A stretch of 64,000 nucleotides of DNA from Alphaproteobacteria bacterium (GTDB lineage: Bacteria > Pseudomonadota > Alphaproteobacteria > Reyranellales > Reyranellaceae), in NCBI GenBank assembly GCA_019635875.1, contig JAHBYP010000002.1:620001-684000 (forward strand), read 5' to 3'. The notes under the pieces were generated by a model. The model did no database searches and was not told the DNA's origin. It saw only the letters and a program-made list of their open reading frames with translations. The position numbers were made by a program, and so were the translations under genes. This document shows positions 1 to 11,587 of this stretch, one piece after another; position 1 is the first letter of the stretch; every line of letters begins with the position of its first letter.

Positions 1-1
1 C

Positions 2-781
2 GGTGGACGCCGCCGCACCGCCGGCCTGCGGCGAGAAGAGGTCGCCGAAGCCGCCGGCATCAGCGCCACCTGGTATGTCTGGCTCGAGCAGGGCCGCGAC
101 GTGAACGCCTCCGCCCATGCGCTGCGCGCGCTCGGCCGGGCGCTGCGGCTGAGCCAGGCGGAGCAGACCTATCTGTTCCGGCTGGCGCGGCCGGACCTCG
201 ACTGGCGCGACGGCCCGGTCGGCGAGGCGATGCCGGCGGCCAACCTGCTGTCGCTGATCGGCGGCTTGGCGCCGCACCCGGCATACATCACCAACCGCTA
301 CCGCCAGGTCGTCGCCACCAACCGGCCAGCCCGCCTGTTGCTGGGCGCCTTCGACAGCGGTGATCCGGCGCGCGGCAGCGTCATCGGCCGCATGTTCCTC
401 GACCCGCTGTGGCGCGAGATCTTCGTCGATTGGAAGACTGTGGCGCGCTCGACGGTGGCGCAGTTCAGGCTGGCGACGGCGGCGATGGCCGACGATCCGG
501 TGCTGGCGTCGCTGGTGGCGCTGCTCATTGCGTCGAGCGAGGAATTCGCGCGCTGGTGGGCCGATCGCGAACTCGCCGAACCGCCGATCTGGCGCAAGAC
601 AGTGCGGCACGGGCTGGTCGGCGACATGGAGTTCGACTTCGCCGTGCTGCAGCCAGCCGGCCGCGACAGCGACTTCGCCGTCTCGCTCTACGCACCGGCC
701 GACGCGACGAGCCGCGAGCGGATGGAACGGCTGGCGAAGACGAATGCGGCGGTCCGGCTTCGGGAGCCGCCATCAAGGTGA
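2..781 (+). CDS. XRE-family transcriptional regulator with MmyB-like ligand-binding domain (5' partial)
   Basis: The frame is open from base 2, so the true start lies before the window; 259 residues are visible. The first ~36 residues are the second half of a Cro/XRE helix-turn-helix (LRREEVAEAAGIS, then WYVWLEQGRD). The rest matches the MmyB-like ligand-binding domain, with the landmarks TNRYRQVVATN, MFLDP, FVDWK and FARWWADRE. Proteins of this build are DNA-binding regulators thought to sense a small hydrophobic ligand; the target is unknown. A GTG inside the frame at base 101 would remove the HTH and is not the real start. The next gene is convergent, on the minus strand. Confidence 0.85.
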   Translation, partial: GGRRRTAGLRREEVAEAAGISATWYVWLEQGRDVNASAHALRALGRALRLSQAEQTYLFRLARPDLDWRDGPVGEAMPAANLLSLIGGLAPHPAYITNRYRQVVATNRPARLLLGAFDSGDPARGSVIGRMFLDPLWREIFVDWKTVARSTVAQFRLATAAMADDPVLASLVALLIASSEEFARWWADRELAEPPIWRKTVRHGLVGDMEFDFAVLQPAGRDSDFAVSLYAPADATSRERMERLAKTNAAVRLREPPSR

Positions 782-821
782 TCCCTGTCATCGCAGCAGG
801 GGATCTTCCATGCGAGCGCCG

Positions 822-2693
822 CTACGCCAGGCTGGCCTGCGGCGCGAAGGCGATGGCGTCGGTCTGGAACTTGAACAGGTCGTGGTACATGCCGCCATGC
901 GCCATCAACTCGGCATGGCTGCCTTCCTCGACGATGCGGCCGTCGTGGATCATGACGATACGGTCGAAATTGGTCGTCGACACCAGCCGGTGCGTCGCGG
1001 CGATCAGGCCGCGCTCCTGCCGCGTCGCCATCAGGTGATCGAAGATCACGCGCTCGGTCTTGATGTCGAGCGCGCTGGTCGCCTCGTCGAGGATGAGGAA
1101 GGCCGGCTGCTGCATCAGCACGCGCGCCAGCGCCACGCGCTGGCGCTGGCCGCCCGACAGCAGCCGGCCGCGATCGCCCATCTCCGCCTCGAGATTGCCG
1201 TTGAAGCCTGCGACGACGTCGGTCAGCGCCGCCATGCGGATGGCTTTCTCGATCTCCTCCTCGCTGGCGTCGGGCTTGGCGAACACCAGGTTGCGCCGCA
1301 GGCTGCCGCTGAAGATGAAAGGCTCCTGGTTGACGTAGCCGATGGCGCCGCGCAGGCCGTTGGCGTCGTAGTCGTCGAGGTCCTTGCCGTCGAGCGTCAC
1401 GCGCCCGCGCTCGGGGAAGCGCAGATGGGCGAGAATCTCCAGAAGGGTCGTCTTGCCCGAGCCCGACAGGCCGACGATCGCCGTGGTCGAGCCGGGGGCC
1501 ACCGAGAAGTTGATGTCCTTCAGCGCCCAGCGATCCTCGACGTAGCGGAACCAGACGCCGTGCACGTCGAGCGCGCCGGCGCCGGTGGGCGGCGGCGGTG
1601 GCTCTTCCGGCCGCGGCGGCTTGGCCTGCTCGACCGCCAGCACGATGTCGGCGTAGCCCCTCACGCGAGGCAGCTGCGGCGCCAGCGAATTGACGTCGGC
1701 CACGATCTGGCGCAGCTGCATATAGGCGCGGATCATCGCGGCGAAGAAGCCGACGCCGATGCCCAGCCGCTCGCCGAAGCTGCCCCAGTCCGAAAGCGCC
1801 AGCACGCCGAACACCGAGCTGATCATCAGCAGGCCGCCGACCTCGAGCACGAAGTTCTGCTCGGACTGCTTGATCGCGAACACGCGGCGCCGCTCGATCA
1901 GGTCGCCGCCGGTATCCGCGTAGGCATCGAGCATCCGCAGTTCCTGGTTGCTCTGCTTGACGACGCGCATGCCCTCGAGCAGCTCGTGCGACTGGCCGGC
2001 GAACTTGATCTCGACCGCGCGCATGGCGGTGAGCAGGCTGAAGATGCGCCGGTGGGTGCGGTTCACCAGGAAGCCGATGATGATGCCCACCGGCACCATC
2101 AGCGCCGTCAGCTGGGTCGACAGCCAGAACAGCACGACGATCGTCGCCGCCAGGCGCACCAGCTGTGAGACGATCTCCTGCAGCCTGAAGATGAAGTGCG
2201 GGATGTCGTTGAGCGGCGGCTCGGTGAGCTTGGCGCGCAGCTCGCCGGTGTTCGAGCGGTCGAAGTACTCGATCGGCATGCCCAGCGCCTTGTCGGCGGC
2301 CAGCACGACGAGGTCGCTGGCGATGCGGGCGTTCACGGTGGCGACGACCCGCGAGTAGAGATAGGCGACCAGGGCGTTGAGCGAGATCTGGAAGAACAGC
2401 ACCACCAGGATGCTGATGATCACGCCACGCTGGCCCTCGAAGGTGTTCAGGCCCGGCAGCTGATGCAGCCACTCGATGATGCCCGACGTGATGCCGTCCT
2501 GCGGCGTTTGCCCGGCGACGGCGCTGACGAACACCGTGATCAGCGGATACTGCAGCGCGCCTACGATGGCGACGACGTTGGAGACGATGAAGACCGTCCA
2601 CAGCCCGCCGCGGTAGCGCCGCGCGATATCCTTCAGCAGACGTCCGATCGGCGATCGCAGGAAGCTGCTGATTGTTTGCCGCATCCCCGACAA
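822..2693 (-). CDS. ABC exporter, fused transmembrane and ATPase domains
   Basis: A 623-residue half-transporter of the type I exporter class, expected to dimerise in the inner membrane and export a substrate that cannot be named from sequence. The N-terminal half has about six membrane segments (for example around residues 29-52, 92-118 and 170-200). The C-terminal half is a complete nucleotide-binding domain: Walker A GLSGSGKTT near residue 408, signature LSGGQRQR near 509, Walker B LILDEATSALD near 531, and the H-loop ATHRL. A proline-rich linker (EEPPPPPTG) joins the halves. It is followed by the convergent XRE gene and has no partner half-transporter nearby, so it is probably a homodimer. 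Confidence 0.88.
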   Translation of the reverse strand: MSGMRQTISSFLRSPIGRLLKDIARRYRGGLWTVFIVSNVVAIVGALQYPLITVFVSAVAGQTPQDGITSGIIEWLHQLPGLNTFEGQRGVIISILVVLFFQISLNALVAYLYSRVVATVNARIASDLVVLAADKALGMPIEYFDRSNTGELRAKLTEPPLNDIPHFIFRLQEIVSQLVRLAATIVVLFWLSTQLTALMVPVGIIIGFLVNRTHRRIFSLLTAMRAVEIKFAGQSHELLEGMRVVKQSNQELRMLDAYADTGGDLIERRRVFAIKQSEQNFVLEVGGLLMISSVFGVLALSDWGSFGERLGIGVGFFAAMIRAYMQLRQIVADVNSLAPQLPRVRGYADIVLAVEQAKPPRPEEPPPPPTGAGALDVHGVWFRYVEDRWALKDINFSVAPGSTTAIVGLSGSGKTTLLEILAHLRFPERGRVTLDGKDLDDYDANGLRGAIGYVNQEPFIFSGSLRRNLVFAKPDASEEEIEKAIRMAALTDVVAGFNGNLEAEMGDRGRLLSGGQRQRVALARVLMQQPAFLILDEATSALDIKTERVIFDHLMATRQERGLIAATHRLVSTTNFDRIVMIHDGRIVEEGSHAELMAHGGMYHDLFKFQTDAIAFAPQASLA

Positions 2694-2867
2694 GGTTCAT
2701 TCACCGACAATGAGTGGGAGCGCCGCGGCGGAGGGAGGCCGCGACAGGACCGCCGGAGGTCGGTCCGGACGCCTTTCGCGGTGACTTTGCACAATTCGAC
2801 CCCCGCCGCAATGCGCGCGGCGACGCGGCTTTCTACCTTCCACCGCCAGCGGGGGAAAGGTAAGGAG

Positions 2868-4544
<1,677 letters not shown>

Positions 4545-4695
4545 CGGGCGATCCTCGGGCAGGGATGTCGGAATTGGCGCGGGTTGTAGCGGCTGGGCGG
4601 CGCCGGATCAACGTGGCGGCCCAGGCGCGCGCATGGACAGCGTCCCGGCCGCGTAGTCTTATGCCTCCTGGGAAGAAACACCTTCGGACGGGACA

Positions 4696-7600
4696 ATGCT
4701 GCAGGAGACAGCGGTCTTCGGCCTCTCGCTCGCCTATCTCGGGCTGCTGTTCGCGGTGGCGTGGCTCGGCGACCGCCACGCGCGCACCTGGTCGACCGGC
4801 GCCATGGGGCCGGTGGTCTACAGCCTGTCGCTGGCGATCTACTGCACGTCGTGGACGTTTTACGGCGCCGTCGGCCGCGCCGCGACCAGCGGACTCGACT
4901 TCGTCCTGATCTATGTCGGCCCGGCGATCGTGGTCATCGCGGGCTATCCGATGCTGCGCAAGATGGTGCAGGCGGCCAAGCGCAACAACGTCACATCGAT
5001 CGCCGACTTCCTCGCCTCGCGCTACGGCAAGAGCCGCGCCGTCGGCGTCACTGCCACGCTGCTCGCCTCGGTGGGCGTGCTGCCCTACATCGCCCTGCAG
5101 TTGCAGGCGGTGTCCTCGAGCTTCAAGGCGATCGCCGGCTCGGGCGACCACAGCGGCGCGTCGGCAGTGGTTTACACCGACACCTCGTTGTTCGTCGCCG
5201 CGCTGATGGCGGTGTTCACCATCCTGTTCGGCGTGCGCAACGTGCAGGCTTCCGAGCAGCATCGCGGCATGATGCTGGCCATCGCCTTCGAGTCGGTGGT
5301 CAAGCTCGCCGCCCTGCTCGCCGTCGGCCCCTTCGTGCTCTTCGTCCTGTTCGACGGGCCGGCCGATCTGCTGGCCAAGGTCGCGGCAGCGCCGGCGATC
5401 GCCGATCGCGTCACCAACCAGGGCTCGACGCTGTCGTGGATCGTGCTCACGCTGCTGGCTGGCACGGCCTTCCTCTGCCTGCCGCGCCAGTTCCACGTCG
5501 CCGTGGTCGAGCACGACCATCCCTCAAGCCTCAGGACCGCGCGCTGGCTGTTCCCGCTCTACATGGTGTTGATCAACCTGTTCGTCGTGCCGCTGGCGGT
5601 AGGCGGGCTGCTGCTGCTGGGACCGGGCAGCGATCCCGACCTCTTCGTGCTTCGCCTGCCGATGAGCGGCGGCGAGAACTGGCTGTCGCTGTTCGTCTTC
5701 ATCGGCGGCCTGTCGGCGGCGACATCGATGGTGATCGTCGCCTGCATGGCGCTCTCCAGCATGATCGGCAACGAGCTGGTGATGCCCTATCTGCTGCGCC
5801 GCGAGGCCGGCCGCGCCAGCGAGATGGGCGGCACGGTCGTGCTGGTGCGCCGCATCGCCGTCGTGCTCATCCTGCTCGCCGGTTACGCCTACGAGCGGGT
5901 GATCTCGGGCTACCTGCCGCTGGCCTCGATCGGCATGATCTCGTTCTGCGCCGTGGCGAATTTCGCGCCCGGACTGGTGCTCGGACTGTACTGGCGGGGC
6001 GCGCACCGCTACGGCGTCGTCGCCGGCCTGGCCGGCGGCTTCGTCGTCTGGCTCTACGCCCTGCTGCTGCCCTCGCTGGGCCAGGCGACCAGCGGCGGCA
6101 GGCAGAGCACGCCGCTGCAGCCGTGGCTGCCCGGATCGCTGGCCGAGCTCGATCCGGTCGGTCAGGGCTTCATCGTCTGCATGCTGGTCAACACGCTGCT
6201 GCTGGTCGGCGTCTCCCTGCTCGCCCGTCCGCTGGGCCGCGATCGCCAGCAAGCCGATTCCTTTGTGCTCGGCACCGATCCCGAGCAGCCCGCCTCGCCG
6301 GTGCCGGTGGCCGCGACGCGCATCGCCGAGCTGCGCGACCTCGTGGCGCGCTTCATCGGGCCGGAGCGCGCCGAGCGTGTCTTCGCCGGCGGGCCGCTCT
6401 CGACACAGGCCGCGCTGGCGCGCACCGAGCGGGCGCTGTCGGGCACGTTGGGCGCCGCCTCGGCACGCGTCATCGTCGCCGCCTCGGCGCGGCGCGGCCT
6501 GATCCTGCCCGGAACGGCGCGCGCCATCATCGACGAGGCGTCGGAGGCGATCCGCTACAACTACGAGATCCTGCGCAACACGCTGGACCATGTCGGCATG
6601 GGCATCGCCGCCTTCGACCGCGAGGGCCGGCTGGAGATCTCCAACGAGCGCTTCACCACCCTGCTGTCGCTCGATCCCGACAAGGTCGCCGTCGGCGCGC
6701 CGGCCGCGCAGCTCGGCGGCCCCGACGAGGTCGAGCGTCTGCTGAGCCGACCCGACACGGCGCAGATCCACGAGCTGGTGAGCGGCGGCCGCGTCGTCGA
6801 GCTCCGGCTCGATCCGCTGCCCGGCAGCGGCTTCGTCGCCACCTGCCACGACGTCACGTCGCGCGTGCGCACGGCCGAGGCGCTGCGCGACAGCGAGCGG
6901 CGCATCCGCGTCTACACCGACAACGTGCCGGTGCTGATCGCCTATCTCGACAAGGACGAGCGCTACCGCTTCACCAACCGGCCCTACCAGCAGGCGCTGA
7001 ACCTCACCGCCCAGCAGACCGAGGGCCGCACGTCGCTGGAGGTGATCGGCGCCGAGCGCTATGGCCAGCTCAAGCCGCATATCGACGGTGTGCTCGCGGG
7101 ACAGGAGCAGCATTTCGAGATCGAGTTCCCGACCAACGACGTGCAGATCGAGGTCGCCGCCGGCACCTATATCCCGCACCTCGACCACAACGGCGACGTC
7201 GTCGGATTCTTCCTGCTTTACCAGGACATCACCCAGGCGCGACGGGCCGAGGCCGACCTCCGCCAGGCCAAGGAGCACCTCGAGCAGCGCGTCATCGAGC
7301 GCACCGCCGAGCTCGAGGCGAGCCGTGCCGAGGCCGAGGCGGCCAACCTCGGCAAGACGCGCTTCATCGCCGCCGCCAGCCACGACCTGCTGCAGCCGCT
7401 GCACGCCGCCCGCCTGTTCACCGCGGCCCTGATCGATCGCGAGCCGCACAACGACCTGGGCGGCAAGATCGACCTCAGCCTCGGCGCCGTCGAATCGCTG
7501 CTCGACGCGCTGCTCGACATCTCCAAGCTTGACGCCGGCGCCTTCCAGCCCGAGACGCGGCCCTTCGCGCTGCAGCCGCTCTTCGAGTCGCTGGCCACCG

Positions 7601-8469
7601 CCTTCGCGCCGCTGGCGCAGCGCCACGGCGTCGAGCTGCGCGTGGTGCCGAGCCGCGCCTTCGTGTCGACCGATCCCGCCTTCCTGCGCCGCATCCTGCA
7701 GAATCTGCTATCCAATGCCATCCGCTACGGCGCCGCCGAGGGCCGGCCGCAGCGCGTGTTGCTCGGCTGCCGCCGCGCCGGCGACCGGCTGCGCATCGAG
7801 GTACGCGACAACGGCCGCGGCATCGCCCACGACAAACAGGCGATGATCTTCGAGGAGTTCGTGCGCCTCAACGCCGACGACGAGCGCGGCGAGCGCGAGC
7901 GCGGCCTCGGGCTCGGGCTGGCCATCGTCGAGCGCATCGCGCGCATGCTCGACCTGCCGATCGGCCTGCGTTCCGCGCCGGGCCAGGGGTCGACCTTTCA
8001 TGTCGACGTGTGCCGCATCGCCTCTGTGATCGCCGCACCGCCGGCGGCACTGACGCAACAGACGGCGCCGGTCTTCGACCCCGAGGCCTTCCTGCTGTGC
8101 ATCGACGACGAGGCACAGGTGCTCGAGGCGATGGCCGCGCTGATCGGCGGCTGGGGCTGCCAGGTCGCGCTCGCCGCCACGCTCGACGAAGCGATCGAGG
8201 CGGTCGACCGCGCCGGTCGCTTCCCCGACCTGGTGGTCGCCGACCTGCATCTCGGCGAAGGGCCGGACGGGCTGGAGATCATCGAGACCCTGCGCCGTCG
8301 CTGGGCGCTCGCCGTGCCCGCCGCGGTGCTTACCGCGGACCGCGATCCGACATTGCGTCCCCGCGCCCGCGCGCGGGGCGTGGAGGTGCTGTACAAGCCA
8401 GTGAAGCCGGCTGCGCTGCGGGCGCTGCTGCGCCTGCGCGGCCGCCCCACGGAGCGGCTGACGGCGTGA
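4696..8469 (+). CDS. CrbS-like hybrid sensor histidine kinase with sodium:solute symporter (SSS) sensor module
   Basis: A 1257-residue membrane kinase. Roughly residues 1-520 form about a dozen membrane helices of the SSS (SLC5-like) fold. A STAC-type connecting region follows (~540-620), then two PAS domains (~625-720 and ~735-850), a short coiled coil, and a HisKA domain with phosphoacceptor His896 in SHDLLQPLHAARLF. The HATPase has NAIRYGA and GLGLAIVERIA, and a C-terminal receiver has Asp1183 in VVADLHLG. This architecture is that of CrbS/MxtR/NahK-type kinases, which control acetate or related carbon-source use with a LuxR-type regulator. The likely partner is the regulator at 10885-11538 and the likely target is the symporter operon at 14424. 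The start ATG follows a weak GGGA. Confidence 0.9.
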   Translation: MLQETAVFGLSLAYLGLLFAVAWLGDRHARTWSTGAMGPVVYSLSLAIYCTSWTFYGAVGRAATSGLDFVLIYVGPAIVVIAGYPMLRKMVQAAKRNNVTSIADFLASRYGKSRAVGVTATLLASVGVLPYIALQLQAVSSSFKAIAGSGDHSGASAVVYTDTSLFVAALMAVFTILFGVRNVQASEQHRGMMLAIAFESVVKLAALLAVGPFVLFVLFDGPADLLAKVAAAPAIADRVTNQGSTLSWIVLTLLAGTAFLCLPRQFHVAVVEHDHPSSLRTARWLFPLYMVLINLFVVPLAVGGLLLLGPGSDPDLFVLRLPMSGGENWLSLFVFIGGLSAATSMVIVACMALSSMIGNELVMPYLLRREAGRASEMGGTVVLVRRIAVVLILLAGYAYERVISGYLPLASIGMISFCAVANFAPGLVLGLYWRGAHRYGVVAGLAGGFVVWLYALLLPSLGQATSGGRQSTPLQPWLPGSLAELDPVGQGFIVCMLVNTLLLVGVSLLARPLGRDRQQADSFVLGTDPEQPASPVPVAATRIAELRDLVARFIGPERAERVFAGGPLSTQAALARTERALSGTLGAASARVIVAASARRGLILPGTARAIIDEASEAIRYNYEILRNTLDHVGMGIAAFDREGRLEISNERFTTLLSLDPDKVAVGAPAAQLGGPDEVERLLSRPDTAQIHELVSGGRVVELRLDPLPGSGFVATCHDVTSRVRTAEALRDSERRIRVYTDNVPVLIAYLDKDERYRFTNRPYQQALNLTAQQTEGRTSLEVIGAERYGQLKPHIDGVLAGQEQHFEIEFPTNDVQIEVAAGTYIPHLDHNGDVVGFFLLYQDITQARRAEADLRQAKEHLEQRVIERTAELEASRAEAEAANLGKTRFIAAASHDLLQPLHAARLFTAALIDREPHNDLGGKIDLSLGAVESLLDALLDISKLDAGAFQPETRPFALQPLFESLATAFAPLAQRHGVELRVVPSRAFVSTDPAFLRRILQNLLSNAIRYGAAEGRPQRVLLGCRRAGDRLRIEVRDNGRGIAHDKQAMIFEEFVRLNADDERGERERGLGLGLAIVERIARMLDLPIGLRSAPGQGSTFHVDVCRIASVIAAPPAALTQQTAPVFDPEAFLLCIDDEAQVLEAMAALIGGWGCQVALAATLDEAIEAVDRAGRFPDLVVADLHLGEGPDGLEIIETLRRRWALAVPAAVLTADRDPTLRPRARARGVEVLYKPVKPAALRALLRLRGRPTERLTA

Positions 8470-8480
8470 CAGCAGCGCCG

Positions 8481-8936
8481 TCAGGGCCGGTACGGAAAGC
8501 CCCTGGCGTAGTGGCGGTCCGCCATCACCGGATCGCCGCCGGCGTAGCGATAGGCGGCGGCAAGGTAGCGGACGCCCCAATGCAGGTTGGTGTCGGGGTC
8601 GAGCAGCCCGTCACGCGTGCCGGCGTAACCCATGCCGCGCGCGGTGCTGAACTTGATCTGCATCAATCCCATGGCGAAGCCGGCGCCGACGACGCGCGGC
8701 TGGTAGCGGCTCTCGCGGCGGATCACCTTGTGCACCAGCTCGACCGGCACCTGGTTGCGATCGGCGTGGAACTGGATCTTCTCCGCGAGACCGGGGTCGA
8801 CGTCGCCGGGATTGTAGACCTGGCGCGGCGGGGCGGGCGGGGCGGCCACCGTCGGCCTGGATCGCTGCGCGCAGCCGCCCAGCGCGACGATCAGTGTCGC
8901 GGCGATGAGGTCGCGCCGGCCCAGTCGATGCTTCAT
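8481..8936 (-). CDS. Lytic transglycosylase, SLT domain, lipoprotein
   Basis: A 151-residue protein. The start at 8936 is chosen because GGGGGAG lies just upstream and the N-terminus (MKHRLGRRDLIAA) then forms a signal peptide ending in a lipobox LGGC, so it is probably a lipoprotein. The soluble part is a compact soluble-lytic-transglycosylase fold. RRESRYQP near residue 70 carries the catalytic Glu, followed by GLMQIKFSTARGMGY and NLHWGVRYLAAAYR. It should cleave peptidoglycan glycan strands to 1,6-anhydromuramyl products. An upstream in-frame ATG at 9023 has no ribosome site and would bury the signal peptide. It is convergent with the hybrid kinase, 11 bases apart. Confidence 0.88.
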   Translation of the reverse strand: MKHRLGRRDLIAATLIVALGGCAQRSRPTVAAPPAPPRQVYNPGDVDPGLAEKIQFHADRNQVPVELVHKVIRRESRYQPRVVGAGFAMGLMQIKFSTARGMGYAGTRDGLLDPDTNLHWGVRYLAAAYRYAGGDPVMADRHYARGFPYRP

Positions 8937-9060
8937 GCTCTCCCCCGTGCCTTCGGGCGGCCACCCTAAAGCAATGCCCGGACGGGCCGAAATCATCTCT
9001 CTCATGCCGAGCGCGGCAAGCAAGGGATTCGCAGCGGCGTGCGGCTGGTCAATTCCCCCT

Positions 9061-9127
9061 TGTCATATCGAGCGTCAGCGAGGGACCCAGGGCCGGCCTG
9101 GACCCCTCGCTTGCGCTCGGGGTGACA
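9061..9127. repeat. Palindromic intergenic repeat, family A, copy 1
   Basis: An imperfect inverted repeat of about 30-base arms, beginning TGTCATATCGAGCG and ending CGGGGTGACA, around a short GC-rich centre. The same unit occurs at 33284-33348 and 58130-58194, with degenerate halves at 30146-30174 and near 33393. It sits in the intergenic space between the transglycosylase start and the end of the ABC-F gene. No coding potential is seen. Confidence 0.8.
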
Positions 9128-9153
9128 CCAGTCAACCCTGCCCTGGCCGCACC

Positions 9154-10659
<1,506 letters not shown>

Positions 10660-10747
10660 GGGAATCTCGCTGGTCTTGCCGTCTTGGAAACGGGCGCGCG
10701 CACGCGCCCTGGGGGCAGACCAGACTTCGTCGGGAACGCCTGCGGCG

Positions 10748-10837
10748 TCAGTCCCTGCTGTCGGCCGGCCCCACGATGCGCTCGGATCGTGGGGCGGTGA
10801 CGGGACCGCGCGTCTGATACTGGTTGTATGTGCCCAA
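10748..10837 (-). CDS. Possible 29-residue leader peptide upstream of the ABC-F gene
   Basis: A short frame with a TTG start six bases after GGGAGG on the minus strand. The peptide begins (M)GTYNQYQTRG and ends in TGA 88 bases before the ABC-F start. It contains the hairpin at 10769-10794. The good ribosome site and the position in a long leader make it a candidate regulatory upstream ORF or a small protein. There is no homology evidence, and a chance frame is possible. Confidence 0.3.
   Translation of the reverse strand: MGTYNQYQTRGPVTAPRSERIVGPADSRD
10769..10794 (-). promoter_or_regulatory. Perfect hairpin in the ABC-F leader
   Basis: CCCCACGAT and ATCGTGGGG are perfectly complementary across an eight-base loop in the region between the response regulator and the ABC-F gene. 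No T-run follows on the minus strand, so it is not a classical terminator. It could be an attenuator element of the ABC-F leader or end processing for the upstream regulator mRNA. Confidence 0.4.
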
Positions 10838-10884
10838 CGCGGTCCTCCCTGGCTGGATGTCGCGGACGCGGCCCGTCTACACCT

Positions 10885-11538
10885 TCACCCCGCCGGCGGC
10901 AAGGCGAGGTGACGCGCCTCGATCACCGCCTGGGTGCGCGAACGCACCCCGAGCTTCCTGAGGATGACGGTGACATGCGCCTTCACCGTGGCCTCGCCGA
11001 CACCCAGCTTGTGGGCGATCACCTTGTTCTGGTCCCCGTGCACCATCAGCGACAGCACCCGCCATTGCTGCGGCGTCAGCTGCTGGGCGCGCTGGGCGAA
11101 TGACTCGGCGGACCCCGACCCGGCCGGCACGCCCGGCGGCGCGAAGACTTCCCCGCGCAGCACGCCGCGCACCACCCCGCCGATCTCGTCGAGCGGCGCC
11201 GATTTTGCGATGAACGCCGAAGCACCGAACTCGATGGTCCGCCGTGCGATCTGCACATCCTGCGCCGCCGAGACGACAATGATCGGCACTGCCGGATAGT
11301 TGGAGCGCAGGAGCGCCAGGCCGGTCAGCCCATCCATGCCGGGCATGTCGAGATCGAGCAGCAGCGCGTCGAACTCAGGCTCGCGCTCCAGCGCCGCCTC
11401 GGTTTCGGCCAGGGTCGAGGCGGTGGCGATAAGCGCGCCGGGGAAGCTTTGGCCCAGCGCGGTGCCCAGCGCATCGCGCACCATCGGGTGATCGTCGGCG
11501 ACGAGGAAGGCCTGCGGCGATGCGGCGGGAACGGCCAT
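10885..11538 (-). CDS. LuxR/NarL-type response regulator (CrbR-like)
   Basis: 217 residues from the ATG at 11538. A TTG at 11574 would add 12 residues and cannot be excluded. The receiver domain (~8-125) has the acidic pair in VADDHPMVRDAL, the phosphoacceptor Asp in LLLDLDMPGMDG and the conserved Lys in FIAKSAP. A C-terminal GerE/LuxR helix-turn-helix (~150-210) reads LTPQQWRVL, NKVIAHKLGVGEATVKAHV. It is the last gene of a minus-strand run with the DUF294 protein, exonuclease and 14298 gene. It probably takes its signal from the hybrid kinase at 4696-8469 and acts on the divergent symporter operon, as in CrbS/CrbR systems; that pairing is inference from context. Confidence 0.88.
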   Translation of the reverse strand: MAVPAASPQAFLVADDHPMVRDALGTALGQSFPGALIATASTLAETEAALEREPEFDALLLDLDMPGMDGLTGLALLRSNYPAVPIIVVSAAQDVQIARRTIEFGASAFIAKSAPLDEIGGVVRGVLRGEVFAPPGVPAGSGSAESFAQRAQQLTPQQWRVLSLMVHGDQNKVIAHKLGVGEATVKAHVTVILRKLGVRSRTQAVIEARHLALPPAG

Positions 11539-11587
11539 CGCCAAACCATCGCTCCCGCCGACCGAAATGGTCAAGGTGCGCCCGCGA

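Noticed and set aside
360-2168. Long plus-strand reading frame of 602 codons opposite the ABC exporter
   Set aside because: It is antisense to a well-supported ABC exporter and its product is Arg/His/Asp-rich low complexity, the usual shadow in very GC-rich DNA.
5524-7626. Minus-strand frame of 700 codons opposite the hybrid kinase
   Set aside because: It is antisense to conserved SSS, PAS and histidine-kinase domains and has no recognisable motif.
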